From: Streptomyces alanosinicus
Lineage (GTDB): Bacteria > Actinomycetota > Actinomycetes > Streptomycetales > Streptomycetaceae
DNA length: 64,000 bases
Direction of reading: 5' to 3'
Assembly: GCF_014650595.1 (NCBI RefSeq)
Contig: NZ_BMVG01000017.1
Coordinates: 103,649 to 167,648, forward strand
The notes under the pieces were generated by a model, which was not told the DNA's origin, searched no databases, and saw nothing but the letters and a program-made list of their open reading frames with translations. The position numbers were made by a program, and so were the translations under genes. Shown here in pieces: positions 17,361 through 26,080 of this stretch. Position 1 is the first letter of the stretch. The number at the start of each line of letters is the position of its first letter.

Positions 17361-17894
17361 TCAGCCGTCGTCCGAGGAGTGACAGCCCTTCGGGAACGAG
17401 GTGTTGCCGTCGGGCGCGGCGAGGAAGAACACGTCGATCCTGACCTTGCCGGACGGCCCGCCCTTCCAGTAGCCCCGCTTGGGGGCGTGCCGGAAGCGGG
17501 AGAACCCGTCGGTGATCATCGAATTGACCTTGTCGGCGGCGTCCTGTCCCGGACCCGGATCCGGCGCCGTACCGAACGAGAGCACGAAACCCGCCGTACG
17601 GTCCGCCACCCCGGCCCCGCGCAGCTGCGCGCCGAACTGCTGCCGCACGGAACCGGCGCTGCCTGTCCGCACGGTGAAGCTGCACGGCTTGAGCACCAGT
17701 CCGCGCTCGGCCGGCTGGGTGCTCGGCGGCGGGCTGGACGGTGTGCTCGGCTTGTGCGACGCACCCGTGCGCTGCTCGCGCGGCAGCGAGCCGAGGGCGA
17801 TCACGAGCAGCAGCAGAAGCAGATCGGCGAAGAGCCACCCGGCGAGCAGCACGGTGCGCCCTGCGGCAGCCCGCTCCCGCGGCCGTCCCCTCAT
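17361..17894 (-). CDS. Single-pass membrane protein, unknown function (MotB/OmpA-like layout)
   Basis: The 177-residue protein has a short basic N-terminus and one transmembrane helix (about 14-36, GWLFADLLLLLLVIALGS). A Ser/Pro/Thr-rich linker (STPSSPPPSTQP) leads to an extracytoplasmic domain of about 110 residues with two cysteines. The N-terminal helix followed by a linker and a compact outer domain recalls MotB/OmpA-type stator or anchor proteins, but no peptidoglycan-binding signature is clear. It is the last gene of the minus-strand kinase-GTPase operon and overlaps the 390-residue membrane protein by four bases, so the two probably form a complex. Function unknown. Confidence 0.65.
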   Translation of the reverse strand: MRGRPRERAAAGRTVLLAGWLFADLLLLLLVIALGSLPREQRTGASHKPSTPSSPPPSTQPAERGLVLKPCSFTVRTGSAGSVRQQFGAQLRGAGVADRTAGFVLSFGTAPDPGPGQDAADKVNSMITDGFSRFRHAPKRGYWKGGPSGKVRIDVFFLAAPDGNTSFPKGCHSSDDG

Positions 17895-19063
17895 GGCCGG
17901 CCCCGGTACGGCGGCGGGTCGGCGTTGTCCAGCCCGCCGCGCGGCAGATGCGCGGCGCGGTCGTCGAGACGGTCCACGAGCTGCCAGATGCCCCGGGTGG
18001 AGTCGACCAGGTTCTCCGCCCGCTCGGTGAAGACCAGCAGCGTCTCGCCGAGACTGCGGGCGAGGTCACGCACCGAGGCGACCGCGAGATCGTGCCGGTG
18101 GATCTCCTGCCCGGTCGTCTCCTGGGCACGCCGCAGATCGGCGACGAGCGTCTCGATGGCCGCGCGCAGCTTCGCCTCGTCCTCGGCGGTCTGCTCCCGC
18201 AGCCGGATCAGGTCCTGGGCCAGCTGGTTGGGCGGGGTGAGCCCGCGGATCAGCCGGGTCAGCTCGTCGACCGTCTTCGTCCAGCCGTCCAGGGCGCTCT
18301 GGATCCGGCTGCCGGGTCCGGTCTCCAGGGAGGCCGTGATCTCCTGGGCGGTCCGGTGCAACGCCGACGCCAGGATCTCCGTACCGGCGTTGAGCTGGGA
18401 GGCGAGCTTCTCCGCGCTCCGGCTGTCCAGCGGTTTGCCGGCCGGCCGTGCGGGCGTGGCCAGCAGGAACGTCGCCAGGGCCAGCTCCGTCGCCAGCTGC
18501 CCGCGCTCCTGCTCGCGGGAGAGCCGCCGCTCCTGGCTGCGGTGCAGGGCGTGCAGCGCCAGGGTCAGCACCACGACGACCACGATGAGCAGCGTGACAT
18601 GGAGCGCGGAGGTGCCGAGGGTCACGGTGGTCGGCTCGGGCGGGCTGCCCTGCGGGAAGCCGCGGGCCCAGCCGAGCAGGAAGGGGTCCGTGCTGCGGGT
18701 GGCGTCGTAGGCGTCCAGGGCGCCGCGCAGCCGCCACCAGGTGAGCGCGATGGGCGCGAAGACCAGGACGTCGCGGGCGACGCCCAGCCAGCCCTCCAGG
18801 GAGCCGCGGCCTTTCGCGGGCGCGTCCGGGAGCAGGACCTCGGGCGGGTAGGCGGCGACCAGATCGGTGCCGGCGAGGGTGGCGCCGCCCCGTTCCAGGT
18901 CGGCCACGACGCGATCGAGGACCCGGGTGTCGGAGCCGTCGGCGCGGGCCCGGTCGGCGAGGGCGCGGATCCGGCCGGCTATGCGGTCGAGTTCCGGGTC
19001 GGTTCCGGTGCGCTGCGCGGGGACCGACCCGGGGGGCGGCGGTGACTCTTCAATCGATGTCAT
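17891..19063 (-). CDS. Membrane protein with long cytoplasmic coiled coil, unknown function
   Basis: The 390-residue protein has a charged N-terminal region and two membrane segments: a weaker one near 95-112 (VLVFAPIALTWW) and a strong one near 150-170 (LLIVVVVVLTLALHAL). After these come over 200 residues of heptad-rich helix containing LNAGTEILASALHRTAQEI, LRLREQ-type heptads and QLVDRLDDRAAHL. The layout resembles ion-channel stators or chemoreceptor-like helical hairpins rather than an enzyme. It sits between the GAP1-like protein and the small MotB-like protein. In the conflict operon it could be the membrane effector or sensor; that is inference. Confidence 0.65.
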   Translation of the reverse strand: MTSIEESPPPPGSVPAQRTGTDPELDRIAGRIRALADRARADGSDTRVLDRVVADLERGGATLAGTDLVAAYPPEVLLPDAPAKGRGSLEGWLGVARDVLVFAPIALTWWRLRGALDAYDATRSTDPFLLGWARGFPQGSPPEPTTVTLGTSALHVTLLIVVVVVLTLALHALHRSQERRLSREQERGQLATELALATFLLATPARPAGKPLDSRSAEKLASQLNAGTEILASALHRTAQEITASLETGPGSRIQSALDGWTKTVDELTRLIRGLTPPNQLAQDLIRLREQTAEDEAKLRAAIETLVADLRRAQETTGQEIHRHDLAVASVRDLARSLGETLLVFTERAENLVDSTRGIWQLVDRLDDRAAHLPRGGLDNADPPPYRGRP

Positions 19064-19136
19064 ACGGCGTCATTCGTGTCGTCCGGCGGGCTGCGGATGG
19101 GGAACGGGGCGTGGAGAGCGGCGAATGGGGGACGGG

Positions 19137-21308
19137 TCAGGGCATGGAGGTCAGCAGGACGTAGCCGACCGCGCAGAGCAGGACGAGGACGAGCGCGGTC
19201 ACGAAGAACACGCTCACACCGTCGAGTTGGCCGAGGCCCGCGAATCTGCCGACGTGGTCGTCCGACGGAGGCGGCGGGCCGTCACTGGTGGCGGGGCCGG
19301 GCGAACCCCAGCCCGGCCGGCGGGCCGGGGCGGAGGTGTCCCGCCGCGAGGGGTCCGGGACGACACCGCCGCCGGTCTCGCGCGCGGCCGTGGGGTGCGC
19401 CCACTCGGTGTGTGCCCACTCTGTGTGCGCCGGTGCGCGGGTGCCCGCGAGCGAGGGGCGCGGCGGGCTCGGATACGGCTGGGACGAGCCCTCCATCGAC
19501 GAGGCGGCGGCCGGGTACGGGGCGGCCGGCCAGGGATACGTGGTGGGTCTGCCGGGCACCGGGCCGCCCGGATACCGTCCATGGCCGGTTCCCGGGCCGG
19601 GGCCGAGATAGCCGTGGTCGTGGAGGAACTGCTCCGACAGCTCATGGCGGACCGGCTGTTCGGCCGCGCCGTCCGCGGCCAGTTCCAGCGCGGCGGCGTA
19701 CAGCCCGAGCGGCGCCCGGACGCCGGCGTGCCGGACCAGGGCCTCGGCCGCCGCGCGGTCCAGCCGGGGGCCGTGCGCGGCGAGCAGCAGCAGACGGAAG
19801 CAGTCGACCTCCTTCGCCCGGTCGTCACCGGCGATCCGGTCCACCTGGTCGAGCAGCAGACCGCGCTCGTACCACCGGCGTGCCGCGGCCGGGCTCTGGC
19901 CGGCGTCGCCGAGATGGCGCAGCACCAGGTGCATGGCCCGCGGGTAGTGGCCGGCATGGCGCTCGACGAGGTCCAGCAGCTCGTCCGCCGGGCTGGCGGC
20001 GAGGAGATCGGTGTGGTCCAGGGCATCGGCGGGCATGCGCAGCGCCAGGGCCACGATCAGCAGCCGCCGGTGCCCGGGCCGGCTCAGATCCAGGCCGCCC
20101 TCCGGCACCTGGCGGCCGAAGACCCTGGCCACCACCGCCGGCTCCGGCTCCGCGTCCCGTGTCGCCTCCACCACCGCGTCGCCCGCCTGCCCGGCCAGGC
20201 AGGCCTGTACGGCCTCGGCCAGCAGCAGGTCCCGTAGCTCGCGATGGCGCACGGCCCGCTGCTCCGTGCTGCGCCAGCGGCGCAGCGCCGCGATGAGCCA
20301 CGGCTCGGGCTGGCGCCGCAACTCGCCGACGAGGTCCATCCGTTCGGACATCAGGACATCGCGTTCGGCGGCCCGCCGCAGCAGGTCGTCGTCGAGGAAG
20401 ATGTCCAGCCGCACCCGGGGATCGGCGATCCGGCCGTCGACGACCGGCACCGACCGCCGCCAGAGTGTCACGTCGTCCGCGTCCCGCAGCGGATGCCGCG
20501 GCCGGATCCGCTCCAGCGCCGCGTGCCCGGTCTCCCGGTACAGCTCGACCAGCTGGGCGGCGAACCGGGCGGTGTCCGAGTCGGCGGGCGGCTCGGTCAC
20601 ATCGACGCGCCGGCGCTGGTTGATGTACATCGACTGGGGCGGGCGGGCGGTGAGGAACACCACCCGCGGCTGATGGCTGCCCTTGTCGGTGGACTCGCGG
20701 CTCGCGAAGGTCCACGGCCGGCCGGCGACGGGCCCGGCGATGTCGAGCAGGGCCGCCATCGTCGGCAGGGCGAGCTGCGGCCGGGTGATGACGCTGAAAT
20801 CCTCGGCGGGCTCGGCGAGCACCTGGGCGAGGAGCGCGGTGAGCTGCTCGTCGGGGACCTCGGCCACCCGCTCGCGCAGCGCGGCCAGTCCGGGCCGCGC
20901 CGCCTGTCCGAGGTCGTCGAGGTCGAGCGGGGCGAGGCCGGCCCCGGTGCCGTCCGGTTCGCGGTCCCGCCAGCCCGGCCAGTCGTGCAGTCCGAGGGCG
21001 AGCCGGGCGTCGATCGTCAGCGGATCGCCGACCAGGACATGGGTCAGGGTGGCACCGCCGCGCCCGTGGGGGTTGCGGGAGGGCAGCTTGCGCAGCACGG
21101 CCGCCTCGTCGTCGAAGACCAGGTGGACGAGGCTGGCCGTCTCCTCGGGCTGCTCGCCCTGGCCGTCCTGGGTGGCCCAGACGTACTGGAGCCGCTTGGC
21201 CCAGCGGTCGATGGTGCGCACCCCGGAGTGGGCGACCGGGCGGACCCCGGCGTTGCCTTCGTGGTCCCGTTCGGCCCAGCCGAAGAGGATCTGGTCGACC
21301 GTCGTCAT
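19137..21308 (-). CDS. GTPase-associated protein 1 (GAP1)-like, C-terminally membrane anchored
   Basis: The 723-residue protein is encoded immediately after the GTPase, with a four-base overlap (ATGA at 21305-21308). The start is the ATG at 21308 (MTTVDQILFGWAERDHEGN). The first 230 residues look like an alpha/beta N-terminal domain (QILFGWAERDHEGNAGVRPV, LTHVLVGD). The middle 230-560 is all-helical. A long Pro/Gly/Ser-rich linker contains a tandem HTEWAHTEWAH, and a single C-terminal membrane helix lies at about 698-720. This matches the GTPase-associated protein families described with TRAFAC GTPases in bacterial NTPase conflict systems. The biochemical activity is unknown; a GTPase partner or scaffold is the likely role. 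Confidence 0.7.
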   Translation of the reverse strand: MTTVDQILFGWAERDHEGNAGVRPVAHSGVRTIDRWAKRLQYVWATQDGQGEQPEETASLVHLVFDDEAAVLRKLPSRNPHGRGGATLTHVLVGDPLTIDARLALGLHDWPGWRDREPDGTGAGLAPLDLDDLGQAARPGLAALRERVAEVPDEQLTALLAQVLAEPAEDFSVITRPQLALPTMAALLDIAGPVAGRPWTFASRESTDKGSHQPRVVFLTARPPQSMYINQRRRVDVTEPPADSDTARFAAQLVELYRETGHAALERIRPRHPLRDADDVTLWRRSVPVVDGRIADPRVRLDIFLDDDLLRRAAERDVLMSERMDLVGELRRQPEPWLIAALRRWRSTEQRAVRHRELRDLLLAEAVQACLAGQAGDAVVEATRDAEPEPAVVARVFGRQVPEGGLDLSRPGHRRLLIVALALRMPADALDHTDLLAASPADELLDLVERHAGHYPRAMHLVLRHLGDAGQSPAAARRWYERGLLLDQVDRIAGDDRAKEVDCFRLLLLAAHGPRLDRAAAEALVRHAGVRAPLGLYAAALELAADGAAEQPVRHELSEQFLHDHGYLGPGPGTGHGRYPGGPVPGRPTTYPWPAAPYPAAASSMEGSSQPYPSPPRPSLAGTRAPAHTEWAHTEWAHPTAARETGGGVVPDPSRRDTSAPARRPGWGSPGPATSDGPPPPSDDHVGRFAGLGQLDGVSVFFVTALVLVLLCAVGYVLLTSMP

Positions 21309-22381
21309 CGGACAGCTCCCTGGCCGAGGTCGGTGGGGCCGAGGACCCCGCACATGGCGAAGAGGGCGAGCATGGGTTTCAGGGTCCGGCGGGGCGCGAA
21401 ACTCCCGTGCGGGGAGCGCTGGACGCCGTCCGTCTCGACCGCCTTGTGCCCGGTCGCGGTGGCGAAGTGCAGCGTGGAGCGGGCGCAGCGCACGAACGGG
21501 GCGAGCCAGCCGCGGGCGCCGCGCGAGCTGAGGAAGGCATAGGCGTCCTCGCTCTCCTCCTCCACGGTGGCGAGCTGCAGTTCCTCGTCGGGGGCGGCGT
21601 TCTGGAACCAGCGGTCGACGAGCGGCTCGTGGTGGCGCAGCAGATCGCACTTGCCGACCACGACGGCGGCCGGCAGCGGCAGGAACTGGGAGCCGTCGAC
21701 CCCGCGCAGCTGCCCGATCTTGTCCAGTACGACACTGAAGGACGGGTCGCCGAAGACGCCGCCCGTGGCCGTGGTCAGGCCGCGGATCCGGGTCGGGTCG
21801 ACCACGAAGACCAGCGCGCTGACCGCACCGAGGAACGGCACCTCGGCATCGTGGTCGGCGAGCCACTCGCCGGAGACGTCGAAGAAGGCGACGGCGAAGC
21901 TGCGTCCCGTGTTGCTGTTGTGGATCCACAGGGCGTCGGTGAACTCCGGTGGCTGGGCCGGGGTGCCGGCCAGTCCCTGGCCCTGGTCCAGGAAGGGGCG
22001 GACGACGTCCCTCAGATAGCGCTGGTGCAGTTTGAGGTCGAGCCCGCCGACGACCAGGCCGAGGCGGGCCATCCGGTCGACGTCGGAGAGCATGCCGAGC
22101 ATGGCGGCGAGCAGATGGCTCTTGCCGGCCGCGGACTCGCCGACCACGCCGATGACCAGCGGCTCGCCGAAGTCGCCGTAGCGGCCGGGCAGGACGTGCG
22201 GCTCGCCGCCGCCGGCGCACAGCCGATAGGCGTCGAGCCGGCGGTAGTTCCAACGGACCTCGTCCTCGCCGTCGCGCCGGACGAGCTGTTCGGGCCGGCC
22301 GTCGGCGTTGAGCGTCACGGTCTCGGCCCGCTCCCAGTCGACCGTGTCGAGGCAGATGGGGCACCTCACCTGTGCTGCCAT
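21305..22381 (-). CDS. TRAFAC-type GTPase of the conflict-system class
   Basis: The 358-residue P-loop GTPase has an N-terminal zinc-like CPIC (residues 7-10), Walker A GESAAGKS near residue 80, a DxSG switch-II-like AFFDVSGEWL and a TKxD-like VVVGKCDLL. The ATG at 22381 follows a strong GAGAGGAG, and homology begins there, not at the upstream ATG at 22426. It is the second gene in the operon: kinase upstream, GAP1-like protein downstream and overlapping. Such GTPases are known to accompany GAP1 proteins and caspase-like effectors in multi-component immune loci. It probably acts as the nucleotide switch. Confidence 0.8.
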   Translation of the reverse strand: MAAQVRCPICLDTVDWERAETVTLNADGRPEQLVRRDGEDEVRWNYRRLDAYRLCAGGGEPHVLPGRYGDFGEPLVIGVVGESAAGKSHLLAAMLGMLSDVDRMARLGLVVGGLDLKLHQRYLRDVVRPFLDQGQGLAGTPAQPPEFTDALWIHNSNTGRSFAVAFFDVSGEWLADHDAEVPFLGAVSALVFVVDPTRIRGLTTATGGVFGDPSFSVVLDKIGQLRGVDGSQFLPLPAAVVVGKCDLLRHHEPLVDRWFQNAAPDEELQLATVEEESEDAYAFLSSRGARGWLAPFVRCARSTLHFATATGHKAVETDGVQRSPHGSFAPRRTLKPMLALFAMCGVLGPTDLGQGAVR

Positions 22382-22394
22382 GTCACTGCTCCTC

Positions 22395-23504
22395 TCAGGC
22401 CAGCGCCAGGACGACGACCAGCACACCGAGGAGCGCGACGGCCAGGACGACGGACACGACGGCGGCTTGCCGCCGGCGCGCGGGGGCGGTCACGGCACGC
22501 CAGTCGGGGTAGCCGGTCACGGGGTCGTACTGCGGCCTGGCCGGCCGTTCGTTGAAGGTGCGCTGGCGGGCCCGCAGATCGCGGAAGTGCTGCCGGGCCT
22601 GCTGCTCCAGCTCGGCGACGCGGGGCGCCCGGTGCGGTACCGGGCCCTGTCCGCCGCCGCGGCCCGCCTGGGTGTCGCGGCGCAGCTGGAGGGTGTACCC
22701 GGTGACGCGGTGGCGGGCCTCGTCGGTGAAGACCCCGTCCAGCAGGGTGCGCAGACTGGTGTCGAGCCAGCGCACCCGGTCGCGCATCTCGGCGGCCGAG
22801 GTGGCCTCCTCACCGGTGGCGAGCCGGAAGAGGACGGCGCCCGCCGCGTACACATCGTCGCGGCAGTCGGCCCGGCCCTGGCCCGCGGCCTGTTCCGGGG
22901 ACCGCCACGGGTCGGTGCCGGCCGGTCCGCCGCGTGGCTCGCCCTCGTCCACGGCCAGCCCGAAGTCGGCCAGCTGGACGGTGCTGCCGTCCCACCACAG
23001 GTGCTCGGGCCGGATGTCGCGGTGCACCAGCCGTAAGTCGCCCAGGTGCCGCAGCACCGCGAGGACGCCGTCCGTGACGGCCCACAACTCGCCCGGCGGC
23101 AGCGGCAGCCGGTCGGCCGACGCGGACAGCGGACCGCCGTGCCGGGTGGCCACCAGGAAGGGGGCCCGGCCGTCCGGCCGGTAGCCGATGACACGGCTCA
23201 GCTCGGGCGGATAGCGGGTGACGCCGAGCCGGCGCACCAGCACATCGGCGGTTCTGATGGTCCGCTCCAGCTCCCGGCGCGCCGCGTCGGTGTGGGCGAT
23301 GCGCTGCACGACCTGCTCGCCGCCGCCGTGCACCAGCAGACCGCGGCGCTCCCGGAATCCGTCCCGGGCGTTCTCCGACTGGTGATCGAAATCGATCTCG
23401 AAGATCGACTTCCCGGCTTCGCGGCCACCACAGGTGATCATTTCCAGACGCTCGATCAAACCCGCCCCCGATAAGTGTGCTGCGGAATCCGAAACTACAC
23501 CCAC
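22395..23504 (-). CDS. Ser/Thr protein kinase-like protein with C-terminal membrane anchor
   Basis: The 369-residue protein carries a eukaryote-like kinase core, with the catalytic loop LVHRDIRPEHLWW (HRD), metal-binding LADFGLAVDEG (DFG) and WRSPEQAAG (APE-like). The ATP-binding lobe is atypical: no clear GxGxxG is visible, and ERRGLLVHGGGEQVV stands in its place. The last 25 residues form one hydrophobic helix. The start is uncertain: the GTG at 23504 gives the longest frame, while the ATG at 23441 (MITCGGREAGKS) is equally good, and neither has a ribosome binding site. It heads the minus-strand operon and diverges from the CHAT protease gene across about 70-135 bp. Confidence 0.75.
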   Translation of the reverse strand: MGVVSDSAAHLSGAGLIERLEMITCGGREAGKSIFEIDFDHQSENARDGFRERRGLLVHGGGEQVVQRIAHTDAARRELERTIRTADVLVRRLGVTRYPPELSRVIGYRPDGRAPFLVATRHGGPLSASADRLPLPPGELWAVTDGVLAVLRHLGDLRLVHRDIRPEHLWWDGSTVQLADFGLAVDEGEPRGGPAGTDPWRSPEQAAGQGRADCRDDVYAAGAVLFRLATGEEATSAAEMRDRVRWLDTSLRTLLDGVFTDEARHRVTGYTLQLRRDTQAGRGGGQGPVPHRAPRVAELEQQARQHFRDLRARQRTFNERPARPQYDPVTGYPDWRAVTAPARRRQAAVVSVVLAVALLGVLVVVLALA

Positions 23505-23575
23505 AACGCGTCACTGCGCGTACCCTTCTCACCAACGGCCTATGACGCAACGGTGGTTGGCTCGGGGGACGACAG

Positions 23576-24430
23576 ATGGCCAGTCCGACATGGAAACAAC
23601 TGCGCGATGCAGGCGCATTCGAAACACTGGGCGAATTATTTCCGGATGTACTGAGCAGCCACGCTTTTCTCGAAGACCTCGGAATCAGCCCCGCGGTACT
23701 GCCGCCGTTCGCCCCGCCGCTGCCCGCCGCCTCCTGGTGGCGCACGGTCTGCCGGACCGTGGAGCAGGGTCGGTTCGGGGGCGTCGCGCTGGGCGACCTC
23801 GTCGACGCGGCGGCCGCCCGGTACCCCGGACACCGGGCCCTCGCGGCGCTGGCCGGCCGGGGCGCGCCCACGGCACTGCGGGTGCTGTGCCTGATGTCCG
23901 CGCCGCTCGACGAGGCCAGGCTGCGCCTCGGCGCCGAGCAGCGTGTCATACAGGAGGCCGCGGACCGCTCCGCCGGCCGGCTCACGGTGGCGGTCCGGCC
24001 GGCGGCCCGCGTGGCCGACGTACTGACCGGGCTCCAGGCCGTCCGGCCGCACATCGTGCACTTCGCCGGGCACGGCACCGACGACGGACGGCTGGTCCTG
24101 GAGGACGACACGGGCACCTCGCAGCCGGTCCCGGTGCGGGCCCTGGCCGCCGCCCTCGCGCTGCACGCGCCGCTCGCCTGCGTCGTCCTCAACTCCTGCT
24201 GGTCGGCCGCGTATGCGCAGAGCCTGCTCGACTGCGCCGACACGGTCGTCGGCACCCACGGCGAACTCGACGACGACGCCGCGCTCACGTTCGCCGCGGC
24301 CTTCTACGACTCCCTGGCCCACTCCGCCGCCGTCGACCGTGCCTGCGCGGCCGGCCGCGCGGCCCTCGGCCTGCACGGCCACGGACCCGACGCGGTGCAC
24401 CAGATCTCCCGAGGGAGCCGCGCGGCATGA
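23576..24430 (+). CDS. EAD1-CHAT caspase-like protease
   Basis: The 284-residue protein has two domains. Residues 5-90 fit the effector-associated domain 1 (EAD1) pattern: FETLGELFPD, LEDLGI, a central W-W (SWWRTVCRTVEQGRFGG) and a closing YPGHRAL. Residues 100-250 form a CHAT protease with the histidine in IVHFAGHG (His166) and the cysteine in VVLNSCWSA (Cys208), both intact. CHAT proteins are caspase-related peptidases that serve as effectors when an adaptor activates them. The ATG at 23576 follows CGGGGGA. The first 100 bases of the gene are visibly AT-richer than the rest. It overlaps the RING-like gene by four bases. Confidence 0.85.
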   Translation: MASPTWKQLRDAGAFETLGELFPDVLSSHAFLEDLGISPAVLPPFAPPLPAASWWRTVCRTVEQGRFGGVALGDLVDAAAARYPGHRALAALAGRGAPTALRVLCLMSAPLDEARLRLGAEQRVIQEAADRSAGRLTVAVRPAARVADVLTGLQAVRPHIVHFAGHGTDDGRLVLEDDTGTSQPVPVRALAAALALHAPLACVVLNSCWSAAYAQSLLDCADTVVGTHGELDDDAALTFAAAFYDSLAHSAAVDRACAAGRAALGLHGHGPDAVHQISRGSRAA

Positions 24431-25065
24431 CGACCCCCGACCCCCACCCCGCGACGTCCGCCCCGGCCGACGTCACCAGCGCCTTCGGCCGTGGGCTCCA
24501 GCGCGGCGACAACCCTCAGGTGGCCGGCGCCGACGGACCCGCCTCCACGACCCTGGACTCACGCTGGCTCGGCACCTGGCGGCGGCCCGGCTCCGCACGC
24601 CGCGCCCCCTGCCGGGTGTGCGGCCACACCTTCCGGCTGGACGACACCGTGTATCTGCGCCATGCGGAGGACGGCCGGCTGACCGACGTCACCCACCATC
24701 TGCGCAATCTGCCCTGCAGCGGCGAGGCCCCGCCGGCCGGCCCGTCCGACCCGCGGGCCCAGGCGGGCTTCTTCCGCGGCGTCGACACCACCGACCCCCG
24801 GCCGGACACCCTGCACACCGTACGGCTGATGCCCGACGACCCGGTGCTCGGGCATCCCACCCAGCGCAACGCATGCTTCGTGTGCACACACACCTTCCGG
24901 CTGTTCGAGACGGTCGTCGTCTGCCCCTGCTCGCCCGAGGCGCCCGGCTGCCGCAAGGCCGTCCACCAGGACCCGGCGCGCGGACTGGGCTGTTTCGAGC
25001 AGTGGCGCAGCGAACTGACCGTCCAGCAGTGCCCGATGAACTTCCGTACCCTCAGGCGGAGTTGA
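24427..25065 (+). CDS. Double zinc-binding protein with RING/treble-clef-like cysteine clusters (putative E3-like)
   Basis: The 212-residue protein has an unstructured N-terminus (1-55), then two related cysteine clusters. Cluster one is C62xxC65 (CRVCGHTFRLDDTVYL) with H90/H91 and C97. Cluster two is C150xxC153 (CFVCTHTFRLFETVVVC) with C166, C168, C175, H180, C189 and C202. The repeated CxVCxHTFRLxxTV core shows an internal duplication. The second cluster has enough ligands for a RING-type binuclear cross-brace. It sits two bases before the E1 gene, in a cluster with E2 and JAMM proteins, so an E3-like role is plausible, but ligand pairing needs a structure model. Confidence 0.65.
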   Translation: MTTPDPHPATSAPADVTSAFGRGLQRGDNPQVAGADGPASTTLDSRWLGTWRRPGSARRAPCRVCGHTFRLDDTVYLRHAEDGRLTDVTHHLRNLPCSGEAPPAGPSDPRAQAGFFRGVDTTDPRPDTLHTVRLMPDDPVLGHPTQRNACFVCTHTFRLFETVVVCPCSPEAPGCRKAVHQDPARGLGCFEQWRSELTVQQCPMNFRTLRRS

Positions 25066-25066
25066 C

Positions 25067-26080
25067 ATGGGACGCTTCGACCGGCACACGCTCATCGCCG
25101 GCTGGGACCAGCAGCGGCTCGCCGAGGCCACCGTGGTGATCTGCGGGGTCGGCGCGCTCGGCAGCCACTGCGCGCAGGCGCTCGCCCTGGCCGGCGTCGG
25201 CCGGCTGCTGCTGTGCGACCCCGACGACATCTCGGAGTCGAACCTGAGCCGCGCCCCGCTGTTCCGCGCCGACGACATCGGCCGGCCCAAGGCGGCCGTC
25301 GCGGCCCACCGCCTCGCCGAACTCTCCCCGGTGACCCGGGCCGAGGCCCGTGGCGCACCCCTGGTCAGCGGGGTGGGCCTCGCGGAACTGCGGGACGCCT
25401 CCCTGGTCGTCAGCTGCCTGGACAGCCTCGCCGCCCGGCTCCAGCTCGCCGGCCGCTGCCAGCTCGTGGGCGCCGCACTGCTGGACGGCGGCACCAGCGC
25501 CTGGGGCGGCGAGATACGGCTGTACGAGCCGGCCGGGCCCTGCTTCGGCTGCGGGCTGAGCCCCCGCGACCGCGCCGCCCAGGACGACCCATGGGCCTGC
25601 GCCGACGCCGTCGTACCCGAGGCGGGGGCGTCGGCGCCCGTCTCCGCGCTGATCGGCTCCTGGCTGGCCGTCACCGCGGTCCGCCTGCTGTGCGGCGCCG
25701 CCGTCGGCCCCGGAGTGATCCGCGTGGACACCGCCGGTGCCACGGCCACCCCGGTCGCCGTGCGCCGTGACCCCGACTGCCCGCTGCACACCCGAATACC
25801 CGCCGAGCTGGTGGCCGCCGTCCCGGACACGGCGCTGTCCACCCCGGCCGACCTGACCGACCGTCTCGCCCCCGAGGAGACCGTGATGACCTGGGCGGCC
25901 CTGCCCGGTTCCGCGCCCCCGCGCGCGTCCACCCGGCTCGCCGACGCACCCCCGCGCGCCCGGCTCGCCGATCTCGGCGTCGCGCCGCGCGAGATCCTGC
26001 CGGTCCTCGCGACCGGCCGCACCCGCGCGATCCGCTATCTGGAACTGGCCGAGGCAGGCGGGAAAGGAACGCCCCGATGA
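25067..26080 (+). CDS. E1-like ubiquitin-activating (ThiF/MoeB family) enzyme
   Basis: The 337-residue ThiF-fold adenylating enzyme has the nucleotide-binding loop GVGALG (27-32), acidic Asp51, the SNLSR segment (Asn59, Arg62), Lys75 and Asp119 (SCLDS). Together these are the standard E1 adenylation residues. CFGCG at 159-163 and a later CPLH at about 238 provide zinc ligands. A candidate thioester cysteine is Cys178 in PWACADAV. It should adenylate the C-terminus of a ubiquitin-like protein and hand it to the E2 encoded next, whose ATG overlaps its stop. The C-terminal 90 residues are a Pro/Ala-rich extension. Confidence 0.85.
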   Translation: MGRFDRHTLIAGWDQQRLAEATVVICGVGALGSHCAQALALAGVGRLLLCDPDDISESNLSRAPLFRADDIGRPKAAVAAHRLAELSPVTRAEARGAPLVSGVGLAELRDASLVVSCLDSLAARLQLAGRCQLVGAALLDGGTSAWGGEIRLYEPAGPCFGCGLSPRDRAAQDDPWACADAVVPEAGASAPVSALIGSWLAVTAVRLLCGAAVGPGVIRVDTAGATATPVAVRRDPDCPLHTRIPAELVAAVPDTALSTPADLTDRLAPEETVMTWAALPGSAPPRASTRLADAPPRARLADLGVAPREILPVLATGRTRAIRYLELAEAGGKGTPR

